A stretch of DNA of 64,000 bases, from the NCBI RefSeq assembly GCF_028473645.1, contig NZ_CP097269.1:4172001-4236000 (forward strand), given 5' to 3'. This DNA comes from Acidovorax sp. GBBC 1281. Its GTDB lineage: Bacteria; Pseudomonadota; Gammaproteobacteria; Burkholderiales; Burkholderiaceae_C. Under the pieces are notes generated by a model. It ran no database searches. It worked only from the letters and a program-made list of their open reading frames with translations, and was not told the origin of the DNA. Of this stretch, positions 26,978 to 35,965 are shown in pieces; position 1 is the stretch's first letter; each line of letters opens with the position of its first letter. The position numbers were made by a program, and so were the translations under genes.

Positions 26978-27664
26978 ATGCAAAACTTTTCTGGCAAGTT
27001 TCTTTGGATTGCGCTACTTTCGTTCATGGCGGTTCTGGTTTGGGATGCATCTGGACTCGACATGGCGATGGCCATGCTGATGGGCAATACGCAAGGTTTT
27101 CCATTTCGCAACAGCTGGCTGCTGACCAGCGTTTTGCACGATGACGCCAAGCATGCAGCCTGGGGTCTTGTCGTTTTGCTCTCCGCTTCAGCGCTGTGGC
27201 CTTGGGGGCCATTCGCCAAACTGCCGTTCGAGCGGCGGCTGCAATTGGCGGCGGTCACCCTGCTTGCCACAGGGGTAGTCTCTCTGGTCAAGGCCACCAG
27301 CCACACCAGTTGTCCGTGGGACCTGGCCGAGTTCGGAGGCGTTGCCAGGCATGTTTCCCACTGGAGCGGCTGGGCCGACATTGATGGAGGCCCTGGCAGG
27401 TGCTTTCCCGCAGGGCATGCGTCTGCCGGGTTCGCATTCGTTGCCGGCTACTTCGCGCTGCGCAGGGACCTGCCCCGGCTTGCCCGTATATGGCTGCTGA
27501 TTGCCCTGGCAAGCGGTCTTGCACTCGGACTGGTGCAGCAGTTCCGCGGCGCCCATTTCATGAGCCATACGCTGTGGACGGGATGGATCTGTTGGATGAC
27601 TGGATGGCTGACCGACCCCCTGTTCTCGCGGTTTCGTGGCCGCTTCGACGGGACTCCAGCATGA
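26978..27664 (+). CDS. PAP2-family phosphatase, inner-membrane, eptA-linked
   Basis: 228 residues with about five or six TM segments. PAP2 motifs: KATSHTSCPWDL (motif 1), PAGHASAGF (motif 2) and RGAHFMSHTLWTG (motif 3, catalytic His). Related proteins dephosphorylate lipid A, undecaprenyl-PP or phosphatidylglycerophosphate. Its TGA overlaps the eptA ATG, so the two are coupled; removing a lipid A phosphate or recycling lipid carriers would fit. PAP2 genes also accompany mobile mcr-1. Confidence 0.88.
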   Translation: MQNFSGKFLWIALLSFMAVLVWDASGLDMAMAMLMGNTQGFPFRNSWLLTSVLHDDAKHAAWGLVVLLSASALWPWGPFAKLPFERRLQLAAVTLLATGVVSLVKATSHTSCPWDLAEFGGVARHVSHWSGWADIDGGPGRCFPAGHASAGFAFVAGYFALRRDLPRLARIWLLIALASGLALGLVQQFRGAHFMSHTLWTGWICWMTGWLTDPLFSRFRGRFDGTPA

Positions 27665-29301
27665 TCCGCCGGCCGGTTTCACCGCTGTGGCTTGCGGCGG
27701 GAGCGAGCCTGTGGATGGCTGCCACCGGCAATGGCCCGCTCTGGAGCCGTCTTTCGGGTCTTGGGTTGTTGCAGAGCCCGCAGGACGTGGCATTTGCCGG
27801 TGCCATGTTCCTGATGATCTGGGCTTGCCTCGCCGCCTTCCTCTGCCTGCTGGCATGGCGGTTGACGCTCAAGCCCGCCATCACCATGCTGTTCGTCAGC
27901 ACGGCGGTGGCCGGCCATTTCATGGCCAGCTACGGTGTTGTCATGGACCCGAGCATGCTGCTCAATGCCATGCAGACCGACGTAGCCGAAGCCGGGGCGC
28001 TGATGAACTGGCGACTGCTCGTGCGTTCGCTGGCATTGGCCGTGCTTCCGGCTTGGCTCGTCTGGCGGCAGCCCGTAATTTATGGGCCAACCATGCGACA
28101 ACTGTGGCGCAATCCGTTGGCGGCACTGGCTGCCTTGGCGTTTCTGGTAGCGACGGTGTTCGCGAGTTTCCAGCCGCTGGCTGCGACCATGCGCAACCAC
28201 AAGGATGTCCGTTACCTGCTCAACCCCGTCGCCAGCGTGTATTCGGTGGTGCGGGTGGCTCTGAAGTCTTTCGAGCGAGATGAGTCAACGTTGCTACCCA
28301 TCGCGCAGGACGCTCATCTGGGCCGTCCTGCAACGGTTGCAACGGAGCGTCCACGCCTGTTGGTGCTGGTGCTGGGCGAGACTGCAAGAAGCGCCAATTT
28401 CGGCCTGAATGGCTACGAGCGCCAAACCACGCCTCGCTTGGCCAGCCACGGCGTCGTCAGCTTCACCAATGCCTGGTCGTGCGGCACGAGCACGGCAGAG
28501 TCGGTGCCCTGCATGTTTTCGCATCTGACACGCGATGAATTCGGCGGTCGCAAAAGCAATTACGAAAACCTGCTCGACGTACTGCAGCGCGCTGGATTGG
28601 CCGTACTGTGGATCGACAACCAGTCGGGCTGCAAGGGGGTATGCGATCGCATACCCAGCGTCTCCACCGTCTCCGCTGAAAACGCCCAACTGTGCGCCTC
28701 GGGCCAGTGCCTGGACCACGTGATGCTGGACGGGCTGGATGAGCGCATTCAGGCGCTCGACCCAGAACGCCGCGAGCGCGGCGTGGTGATCGTGATGCAC
28801 CAGATGGGTAGCCACGGCCCGGCCTACTACAAGCGTTCGCCGCCCGAATCCAAGCTGTTCCCGGCGGAGTGCACGACCAATGCTCTGCAGGAGTGCAGCC
28901 GCGAAAGTGTGGTCAATGCCTACGACAACTCCATCGTTTACACAGATCGATTCCTTGGCTCGGTGATCGACTGGCTACAGGCGAGGCAGTCTCTGGCGGA
29001 TGCCGCCATGGTGTACGTGTCCGACCATGGCGAGTCGCTAGGGGAGAACAATGTGTACCTGCATGGCCTGCCGTATGCCTTTGCGCCAGACCACCAAAAG
29101 CATGTCCCGTGGATCACGTGGATTTCCGACGGGTTCAAGGCTGTCTCGGCACTGTCAACGGAGTGCCTGCACAAGGGCCGCGACCTGCCTTTTTCGCACG
29201 ACCATTACTTCCATTCCGTGCTCGGTCTCATGGCAGTGCAGACCGGTGCATACCAGCCGGACATGGATGCCTATGCCCGCTGCCGAAGCAACGGCGGTTG
29301 A
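27661..29301 (+). CDS. eptA: Lipid A phosphoethanolamine transferase, EptA/MCR family
   Basis: 546 residues: five N-terminal TM helices (to about residue 200) and a periplasmic sulfatase-fold domain. Visible zinc and catalytic residues: Glu in LGETARSANFGLNGY (about 240), nucleophile Thr in CGTSTAESVPCMFSH (about 279), and Asp-His in YVSDHGES (about 452) with HG later. Cys pairs (DNQSGCKGVCDR and others) match the MCR/EptA disulfides. It transfers phosphoethanolamine from phosphatidylethanolamine to lipid A, lowering negative charge. I start at ATG 27661, which overlaps the PAP2 stop; the frame is open further upstream. Acts with the divergent PmrAB-like system. Confidence 0.95.
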   Translation: MIRRPVSPLWLAAGASLWMAATGNGPLWSRLSGLGLLQSPQDVAFAGAMFLMIWACLAAFLCLLAWRLTLKPAITMLFVSTAVAGHFMASYGVVMDPSMLLNAMQTDVAEAGALMNWRLLVRSLALAVLPAWLVWRQPVIYGPTMRQLWRNPLAALAALAFLVATVFASFQPLAATMRNHKDVRYLLNPVASVYSVVRVALKSFERDESTLLPIAQDAHLGRPATVATERPRLLVLVLGETARSANFGLNGYERQTTPRLASHGVVSFTNAWSCGTSTAESVPCMFSHLTRDEFGGRKSNYENLLDVLQRAGLAVLWIDNQSGCKGVCDRIPSVSTVSAENAQLCASGQCLDHVMLDGLDERIQALDPERRERGVVIVMHQMGSHGPAYYKRSPPESKLFPAECTTNALQECSRESVVNAYDNSIVYTDRFLGSVIDWLQARQSLADAAMVYVSDHGESLGENNVYLHGLPYAFAPDHQKHVPWITWISDGFKAVSALSTECLHKGRDLPFSHDHYFHSVLGLMAVQTGAYQPDMDAYARCRSNGG

Positions 29302-29435
29302 TCGCGGTGGGAAGCCGGCAGGTGGCGGCGTACTCACTGCCGCTCGCACGCTTGGCCGCGTTCATCGCAAACCGGGCCGGGCGGGAGGGCATGCCCTGTG
29401 CGGGCTTGCCGCGAAATCCCCTTGTCTGAACGAAA

Positions 29436-29452
29436 TTTAAGCGCGTCTTAAT
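29436..29452. promoter_or_regulatory. PmrA box upstream of second PAP2 gene
   Basis: TTTAAG-CGCGT-CTTAAT fits YTTAAK-N5-YTTAAK at every position. It is 82 bp upstream of the PAP2 start and 134 bp after the eptA stop, giving this gene its own PmrA-dependent promoter. Confidence 0.75.
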
Positions 29453-29533
29453 CGCCGGCTTTCATGCTGACGGGGTCTGCACAAGCTATGGAGGCCGTGC
29501 ACAAGATACCACCGACTCACCAGAAAGACGTGC

Positions 29534-30232
29534 ATGCAAAGTCCGGTCGCCACCACACACCACCACGCGGCTTCTCGCTTCGGGGAGTTTCCTCAGGGGC
29601 CCGCCTTTCAGCGTGTTACGCTAGTGCTCGCAGCCATCCTGTCAGTGATCGCATTTTGCTGGCTGGCCCAAGAGGCGGCGATAGAAGGCGAATACATTGC
29701 CATGGAGGCGCAGTGGATAGCGACGGTCTTCACCTGGCGCAGCCCTCTGATGGATCAGATCATGCTGGGATACACCAGGACGCATGACCTCTTCATGGTC
29801 GCATTCATTCTGGGCTTCATGGGTTTTCACGCGTACCAACGGCACTGGCCGCAGGTCAGGTGGATCGTCGCGGTGGTGCCCGGCGGCATGCTGGCCAATC
29901 TGGGGCTGAAGGCATTCTTCCACCGCGCGCGTCCAGAGTTCGACTCCATGATCCACGCACACGGCTACAGCTTCCCCAGCGGCCATGCTATTGCCGCTGC
30001 TCTGGTGGCTGGCTGGCTGATCTATGCCACCTGCTTGTCTACCCGCAGCCTGGTATGGCGAAGTGCCAGCGTGGCGCTCGGTTTGTCGATCGCGGTCAGT
30101 GTGGCCTTCAGCCGCGTCTACCTGGGTGTGCACTACCCGATGGATGTCATTGCCGGGGCCCTTGCCGGAGCGGCCTGGATCTTGATCTGCCTGGCCTTGA
30201 AGAGCCTTCTGGATTCCGATGCCACAGAGTGA
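29534..30232 (+). CDS. PAP2-family phosphatase (second copy)
   Basis: 232 residues, six predicted TM segments. PAP2 motifs KAFFHRARP, YSFPSGHAIAAALVAG and SRVYLGVHYPMDVIAG are perfect, so it should be catalytically intact. It is a different subtype from the eptA-linked PAP2 protein (PgpB/LpxE-like sequence pattern). The preceding PmrA box places it in the same regulon. The substrate, a lipid A phosphate or undecaprenyl-PP, is not decidable from sequence. Confidence 0.9.
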   Translation: MQSPVATTHHHAASRFGEFPQGPAFQRVTLVLAAILSVIAFCWLAQEAAIEGEYIAMEAQWIATVFTWRSPLMDQIMLGYTRTHDLFMVAFILGFMGFHAYQRHWPQVRWIVAVVPGGMLANLGLKAFFHRARPEFDSMIHAHGYSFPSGHAIAAALVAGWLIYATCLSTRSLVWRSASVALGLSIAVSVAFSRVYLGVHYPMDVIAGALAGAAWILICLALKSLLDSDATE

Positions 30233-30410
30233 CTTGGTGCCTATGCCCTTCCGTGCACAAGGCATTGGAGCGTGCAGGCTGGGCAGGCGCGCTGCAGTGT
30301 TCTTGGCTTACCGTGCCACACCGCCACCTGCGATGCTCACACGAGTGTCCCAGGAAACATGACGGTGATCCGCTTGCCCAGTCATATCTGCACGCCTGCT
30401 ACGCTGAGAA

Positions 30411-30452
30411 GGGCGGCGGCGGGCTGCACGGCTGCCGCCGCCGGGCCCTTTT
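30411..30452 (+). terminator. GC-rich hairpin between converging genes
   Basis: GGCGGCGGC (30412-30420) pairs with GCCGCCGCC (30434-30442), followed by a short T-rich stretch (CTTTT). It lies between the PAP2 gene and the converging kinase gene and likely terminates one or both transcripts. Confidence 0.55.
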
Positions 30453-30456
30453 CCCA

Positions 30457-31815
30457 TCACGTCGGCGTTGCCGGGGGAAGGGTCAGTGTGATACGGCAGC
30501 CGGGCTGGGCATCGCCGATGGTCAAGGCCATGCCATGCAGGCGTGCGATGGCGGCCACCAGGCTCAGGCCGAGCCCATGGCCAGGTGTATGCCGGCTCTT
30601 TTCCGAGCGGTAGAAACGGCGCAGCACGGCGCCCCGCTCCTCTTCAGGAATGCCGGGGCCTGCATCGGTGACCATGGCCTGTACCTGCCCCGCCTCCTGC
30701 GCCACCTGCACCGTGACGTCGGTCCCGGGCGGCGCGAACTTGATGGCGTTGTCGATGAGATTGGCGAAGGCGTCGAACAGCAGGTCCGGGTCCCCGCGCA
30801 GGATGACCGGCACTGCGCAGCCGACAAAGCGCAGCGCCACGCCGAGCTCCTGCGCGGCCGGCTCAAACAGCTCCACCGCATCGCCCACGATCACTGTGAG
30901 GTCCACCGTCTCGAAGTTCTCCCGCCGTGCGCTGTTCTCGATCTCCGAGATGCGCAGCAGCCCCTTGAACATGCGCAGCAGCAGCCGCGCATCGTCGGCC
31001 GTATCGTCCACCAGCGCCGACAGCTCTTCCCGCGACAGCGCACCGGCCTGCGCTCGGTCAAGCCCGGCGAGCATGCGCGTGAGTGGTGTGCGCAGGTCAT
31101 GGGCCACGTCGTCCGTGACGCCTTTGACCTCTCCCATGAGCCGCTCGATCTCGTCGAGCATGGCATTCACCAGGGCGGCGATGCGGTCCAGATCGTCGCG
31201 GGAATTGCGCACGGGCAGGCGCGCGCCCAGATGGCCCTCCACGATGCTCTGCAGCGAATGGGCCATGCCGTCCAGGCGCCGCCGGGCCCGGGCTCCCAGT
31301 GCAAACGCACCCGCCAGCCCCACGCCCAGCACGATGAAGATGCCGCCAACCATGGCGGTGCGGATGCGCTCGTCGAACTCATCGAGGTCATGCACGTCAC
31401 GGCCGATCACCAGCACCAGGCCGGAGCCCAGCACGCTGGCCAACGCACGCACGGGCACCTTGTTGCCATGGGCGTCGTATTGTTCGGCATCGAAGGGGGC
31501 GTCGTAGCGCGGCACCGGTCCGACCAGTTCGAAGGCACCGGCCACGCGCTCGCCGCCGCCGATCAGAACGGCGGGTTCGCGAAGCGATGGGTCGCGCCGC
31601 AGCCGCCCCGACACTTCACGCAGCAAGGCCTCCGGCGGCAGCTGCGACCAGCGCTGCACATTGGCCTGCAGGCTACGATCCACCTCGTGTGCCAAGTAGA
31701 ACGAGGTCTGCCAGTAGACATAGCCCAGCAAGGCCGCGCTGGACAGGGCGAACACCGCGAGAAAATAGGCCGCCGTGCGGAAATGGCTGGTCCGCAGGGT
31801 GTCAGACAGGGGCAT
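30457..31815 (-). CDS. Sensor histidine kinase
   Basis: About 452 residues (ATG at 31815; an alternative at 31824). TM1 is near residue 12-32, a periplasmic loop follows, TM2 is near 160-185, then HAMP. The H-box is DDVAHDLRTPLTRMLAGLDRAQ, the N-box DAFANLIDNAIKFAPPG, and a GHGLGLSLVAAIARLHG G2 box is present. It overlaps the end of the upstream response regulator gene by about 14 bp. The signal is unknown; the setting next to an RND pump suggests an envelope stress or toxic compound. Confidence 0.9.
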   Translation of the reverse strand: MPLSDTLRTSHFRTAAYFLAVFALSSAALLGYVYWQTSFYLAHEVDRSLQANVQRWSQLPPEALLREVSGRLRRDPSLREPAVLIGGGERVAGAFELVGPVPRYDAPFDAEQYDAHGNKVPVRALASVLGSGLVLVIGRDVHDLDEFDERIRTAMVGGIFIVLGVGLAGAFALGARARRRLDGMAHSLQSIVEGHLGARLPVRNSRDDLDRIAALVNAMLDEIERLMGEVKGVTDDVAHDLRTPLTRMLAGLDRAQAGALSREELSALVDDTADDARLLLRMFKGLLRISEIENSARRENFETVDLTVIVGDAVELFEPAAQELGVALRFVGCAVPVILRGDPDLLFDAFANLIDNAIKFAPPGTDVTVQVAQEAGQVQAMVTDAGPGIPEEERGAVLRRFYRSEKSRHTPGHGLGLSLVAAIARLHGMALTIGDAQPGCRITLTLPPATPT

Positions 31816-32491
31816 GAATGGCATAGCCGGCCCCCCGTACGGTCTGGATCATGGGCACCTCGCCCGGTGCATCGACCTTGCGCCGCAGCCGGCCGATATG
31901 CACTTCGATGACGTTAGTACGCTCCTCGTAGCGGTAATTCCACACCGCCTCGAACAGCATGGTTCGCGTCACAATCTGGCCCGCATGCTTCATCAGATAC
32001 ACCAGCAGGTCATGTTCGCGCGGCACGAGATCGATGCTGCGCGCGCCCCGGCGCACTGTGCGCGTGAGCAGGTCCACCTGCAGGTCGCCGACACACAGCT
32101 GCGTCTCGCGGCCGGTGGCCGGCGCCGCGCGGGTGCGGCGCACCAGCGCCTCCACCCGGGCCACCAGTTCCATCGCCTCGAACGGCTTGGCCAGGTAGTC
32201 GTCCCCGCCGGCGCGCAGTCCGCGCACCCGTTCGTCCAGGGCCGACAAGGCGCTGAGTATCAGCACCGGCGCATGCCCGCAGGCAAGCCGCAGTGCGGCC
32301 AGCAACGCCAGCCCGTCGAGCGCGGGCAGCATGCGGTCCAGCACGATCACATCGAAGTCCCCTGCAAGGGCGCGCACCAGCCCCATGCGGCCATCTCCCA
32401 CATGCTCCGTGGCATGGCCCGCATCGTGCAACGCCATGGCGATGGCAGAGGCAGTTCCGGGGTCGTCCTCGATGACCAGCACCCGGCTCAT
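31802..32491 (-). CDS. OmpR-family response regulator (partner of the adjacent kinase)
   Basis: 229 residues: receiver with EDDPG, Asp in VIVLDRMLPALDG and Lys in LAKPFEAMELVARV; C-terminal winged helix ending IQTVRGAGYAIHAPV. Co-transcribed and overlapping with the downstream kinase gene. Its start is only 26 bp from the start of another response regulator on the opposite strand. Confidence 0.9.
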   Translation of the reverse strand: MSRVLVIEDDPGTASAIAMALHDAGHATEHVGDGRMGLVRALAGDFDVIVLDRMLPALDGLALLAALRLACGHAPVLILSALSALDERVRGLRAGGDDYLAKPFEAMELVARVEALVRRTRAAPATGRETQLCVGDLQVDLLTRTVRRGARSIDLVPREHDLLVYLMKHAGQIVTRTMLFEAVWNYRYEERTNVIEVHIGRLRRKVDAPGEVPMIQTVRGAGYAIHAPV

Positions 32492-32517
32492 CGCCTGCCC
32501 CGCGGTCCGAGGCCACC

Positions 32518-33213
32518 ATGCGCGTGCTGATCATCGAGGATGACCGACGCACGGCCGCCTACCTGGTGCGTGCGCTGCGCGAAAGCGGCCGCGTGGCAGA
32601 CCATGCGGCCGACGGGGCCACGGGCCTGGCCATGGCGCGCGAAGGCATCTACGATGCCATCGTGCTGGACCGCATGCTGTCGTGCATGGACGGCCTGGCA
32701 GTGGTGCGTGTGCTGCGCGGTCTTGGCCTGCACCTGCCGGTGCTGATGCTCAGCGCCCTGGGATCGGTCCAGCACCGGGTCGAGGGGCTGCAGGCCGGCT
32801 GCGACGACTACCTGACCAAGCCCTACGCCTTCATCGAGGTGCTGGCGCGCCTGGACCGCCTGCTGGCGCGCACCGAGCCCCTTGCCGAGGGCCTGCGGCT
32901 GGCTATGGCCGACCTGGAACTGGATGTGGCCAGCCGCGTGGTGGCCCGCGCGGGGCAGCGCGTCGACCTGAGCACGAGCGAGTTCCTGCTGCTCGAAAGG
33001 CTGATGCGGCATGCGGGACAGGTGATCAGCCGCCAGATGCTGCTGGAAAGCGCCTGGGACTATGACTTCGAGCCCCCGGATCATCTGATCGACAGGCACA
33101 TGCATCGCCTGCGCAAAAAGGTGGACGGTGGGCATGCAGAGATGTTGATCCATTCGGTTCGGGGGGCGGGGTATCGCATGGGTCCACCTGCCGACGGCAG
33201 GGCCCCGGGCTGA
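32518..33213 (+). CDS. OmpR-family response regulator (orphan, divergent)
   Basis: 231 residues, with IIEDDRRTAAYL, phospho-Asp in AIVLDRMLSCMDG and KPYAFIEVLARL in the receiver, and a winged helix ending IHSVRGAGYRMGPP. It resembles CopR/IrlR-type regulators. No kinase follows; the next genes encode an RND pump, so it probably controls that operon, taking phosphate from the kinase at 30457 or from one elsewhere. Confidence 0.88.
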   Translation: MRVLIIEDDRRTAAYLVRALRESGRVADHAADGATGLAMAREGIYDAIVLDRMLSCMDGLAVVRVLRGLGLHLPVLMLSALGSVQHRVEGLQAGCDDYLTKPYAFIEVLARLDRLLARTEPLAEGLRLAMADLELDVASRVVARAGQRVDLSTSEFLLLERLMRHAGQVISRQMLLESAWDYDFEPPDHLIDRHMHRLRKKVDGGHAEMLIHSVRGAGYRMGPPADGRAPG

Positions 33214-33393
33214 CACCTGCGCCGGCAAGATGCGTCTGCGCATTGGACCATCGCCCGCCCGCCAGGCCAACCCACTCCAACATAAACAGTAAGTCATTTT
33301 CAGGGAAGAGCGGCGTTAGCCACTCCCTCCTATCTTCTCCCCATCGGCCGCCCGGCATTCCGCCGGCGACCCCGGACAACGAGAGGATGGACC

Positions 33394-34782
33394 TTGAATC
33401 TGCACGACACTCGGTACCGGCTGCGCAGGACGGCGCTGGCCGCCCTGGCGGGCTCCCTGCTACTGGCGGCCTGCACCACGGTGCCGGCCGACCCTGCCCC
33501 CGTCGTCGCGCTGCCTGCGCACTGGTCCGGCACGCAAGAGGCCGCACCAGCGTCGTCGGCCGCGGACTGGTGGGGCTTCTTTGGCAGCACCCAGCTCGAT
33601 GCGCTGGTCGCCCAGGGGCTGGACCAGGGCCTGTCCGTGCAGATCGCCCTCGCCCGGCTGGAGCAGGCGCGGGGAATGGCGCAGATCAGTGGCGCCGCCC
33701 GCTACCCCACCGTCACCGCGGGCCTGAATGCCAGCGGAGGCAGCAGCTCGAGCAGCCCCAAGCAGTCGCTGTCGATCACCGGCACGATGGACCTGGACAT
33801 CTGGGGCCTGCATGCGGCCAAAGCCGACTCCGCGGGATCTGTCGCCCAGGCCAGCGAGCTCGACGTGGAGACCGCACGCCAGTTGCTGGCTGCCAACATC
33901 GCGCTCAATTACCTGCAGTTGCTTGCGCTGGACGAGCGGATCGATCTTTCCCGCCGCATCGCCAGCGATGCGCAGCAACTGCTGTCGCTGGTGGAAAAGC
34001 AGGCCAGCCTGGGCGCGGCCTCGGCACTGGACGTGGCGCAGCAGCGCAACACGCTGCAGACCTTTCTGGCGGCCACGCCGCAGTTGGTGCTCCAGCGTGA
34101 CACCTTGCGCGGACAACTGGCCGTGCTCGTCAACGCCACGCCGCAGGAATTCACGGTCCGAGCCGAACCCTTCCTGGACATCGCCGTTCCGCAGATCCAG
34201 GCCATTGCGCCGGCACGGGCCGTAGCCGGCCGCCCCGAGGTGCTGGCGGCCGAGGCACGCCTGAAGGCCGCCCGCTTCGACGTGGCCGCGGCGCGGGCCG
34301 CCTTCCTGCCGTCGGTGTCGATCACCGCCCAGGCCGGCGCACTGCTCAACCCCACTCAGGCGCTGTGGAGCTTGGCCGGGGCCTTGCTGCAACCACTCTT
34401 CAACGGAGGCAGCCTCGACGGCCAGCTGCGCGTGGACCGCGCCCACGCCGAGGAACTGCTGGCCAGTTACCGGCAGTCCATCCTCCAGGTGCTCCAGGAA
34501 GCACAGGGGCAATTGATCGCCGTGCAGCGCCTGCAGGAAACCGAGACGCTGGACAAGGCCGCCGTCGAGTCCGCCCAGGAGGCCCTGCGCCTGTCGCGCA
34601 TCCGTTACGACCGGGGCGCCTACGACCTGCTGGCCGTGATCGTCAACGAGCGCACCCTCTACCAGGCGCAGGACACGCTGCTGCAGGCACGCCTGCAGCG
34701 CCTGCAGGCCACCGTGGGCCTGTACCGCGCCTTCGGCGGCCAGTCCGCGCAGCCCGCCCCGGCCCAGATTTCCTCGAAATGA
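33394..34782 (+). CDS. RND pump outer-membrane factor (NodT/OprM family lipoprotein)
   Basis: 462 residues with a lipoprotein signal: RRTALAALAGSLLLAAC, lipobox LLAAC near residue 28. Two repeated OEP domains of alternating alpha-barrel and beta-barrel segments follow, ending in the SYRQSILQVLQEAQ and YDRGAYDLLAVI repeats typical of the family. Start is a TTG preceded by GAGAGG. It forms the outer channel of the tripartite pump with the next two genes. Confidence 0.92.
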   Translation: MNLHDTRYRLRRTALAALAGSLLLAACTTVPADPAPVVALPAHWSGTQEAAPASSAADWWGFFGSTQLDALVAQGLDQGLSVQIALARLEQARGMAQISGAARYPTVTAGLNASGGSSSSSPKQSLSITGTMDLDIWGLHAAKADSAGSVAQASELDVETARQLLAANIALNYLQLLALDERIDLSRRIASDAQQLLSLVEKQASLGAASALDVAQQRNTLQTFLAATPQLVLQRDTLRGQLAVLVNATPQEFTVRAEPFLDIAVPQIQAIAPARAVAGRPEVLAAEARLKAARFDVAAARAAFLPSVSITAQAGALLNPTQALWSLAGALLQPLFNGGSLDGQLRVDRAHAEELLASYRQSILQVLQEAQGQLIAVQRLQETETLDKAAVESAQEALRLSRIRYDRGAYDLLAVIVNERTLYQAQDTLLQARLQRLQATVGLYRAFGGQSAQPAPAQISSK

Positions 34783-34789
34783 GAACACC

Positions 34790-35965
34790 ATGACCACCGA
34801 CACCCAAGCACCCCGTGCACATCCGCTGCGTCGCATTGCCATTGCGGCGGCCACGGTCGCGGCAATGGCCGCCGTCTTCGCCTATGCCACCGCCTCGACC
34901 CCGCAGGCAGCTCCCGCAAAAGCCGCGGGAGAAGCGGTTCCGGTCTCCCTGGCGAGCGTGGTGCAGCAGGATTTCCCCATCTGGACCGACGCCATTGGAA
35001 CGGTGACATCGCTCAACGCGGTGAACGTCCGATCGCGCGTGGACGGCCAGCTTGAGCGCGTGGCCTTCACGGAGGGGCAGATGGTGCGCAAGGGCGACCT
35101 GCTGGCGCAGGTCGATCCCCGGCCGTTGCAGGCGCAGGTCAACCAGACCCGTGCCGTCCTGGCGCAGGAAGACGCGCGCCTGAGCAGCAACAAGATCGAT
35201 CTGCAGCGGGCGATCGAACTCGCCGCAGCCGGTGCGGGCTCCACCCAGGCGGTGGACACCCTGCGCGCCACGGTGGCGACCCAGGCGGCCGTGGTGCAGG
35301 CGGCACAGGCGGCACTGGACAGTGCCCAGCTGCAACTGGGCTTCACGCGCATCACCTCGCCCAGCGACGGCCGCGTCGGCCAGCGCCTGCAGCCGGCGGG
35401 ATCGACCGTGCATGCCAACGATGCCGTGGGCATCGCCACGGTCACGCAGATGAACCCGATCTGGGTAGCCTTCTCCGTGCCGCAGGACCAGTTGCCGGCC
35501 GTGACCCAGCAATCCCAGGCGCGTGCCCTGAAGGTCCAGGCGCTACTGCGCGACCGCTCCCAGGTGCTGGCAGACGGCGAACTGGAATTCGTCGACAGCC
35601 AGGTGTCTCCGGCGGCCGGCCAAGTGCAGCTCAAGGCCCGCTTTGCCAATGCCGACCGTGCGCTGTGGCCGGGGCAACTGGTCTCCGTGCGCATGCTGCT
35701 GAGCACCCAGGCCCAGGCCACCGTGGTTCCGCAGGAAGCAGTGCAGCAGGGGCCCAAAGGCGCTTTCGTGTATGTCGTGGAAGGCCAGCACATGGCCCAG
35801 ACCCGGCAGATCGACGCGGGGCCCATTTCACAGGGCCTGCAGTGGGTGCGCAAGGGCCTGCAGCCAGGCGATACGGTGGTCACGCAAGGCCAGTACCGCA
35901 TCGCGCCCGGTATCCAGGTCATGGCCACCACGGCCGCTTCCTACGCCCCCGCCAAAGGCCAATGA
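34790..35965 (+). CDS. RND efflux periplasmic adaptor (membrane fusion protein)
   Basis: 391 residues: N-terminal TM anchor (IAIAAATVAAMAAVFAYA), lipoyl-like halves (NVRSRVDGQLERVAFTEGQMVRKGDLLAQVD and the ITSPSDGRVGQRL region) flanking a helical hairpin, and C-terminal beta-barrel/MP domains. It resembles MdtA/MuxA. The stop overlaps the pump gene start (ATGA). Confidence 0.93.
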   Translation: MTTDTQAPRAHPLRRIAIAAATVAAMAAVFAYATASTPQAAPAKAAGEAVPVSLASVVQQDFPIWTDAIGTVTSLNAVNVRSRVDGQLERVAFTEGQMVRKGDLLAQVDPRPLQAQVNQTRAVLAQEDARLSSNKIDLQRAIELAAAGAGSTQAVDTLRATVATQAAVVQAAQAALDSAQLQLGFTRITSPSDGRVGQRLQPAGSTVHANDAVGIATVTQMNPIWVAFSVPQDQLPAVTQQSQARALKVQALLRDRSQVLADGELEFVDSQVSPAAGQVQLKARFANADRALWPGQLVSVRMLLSTQAQATVVPQEAVQQGPKGAFVYVVEGQHMAQTRQIDAGPISQGLQWVRKGLQPGDTVVTQGQYRIAPGIQVMATTAASYAPAKGQ

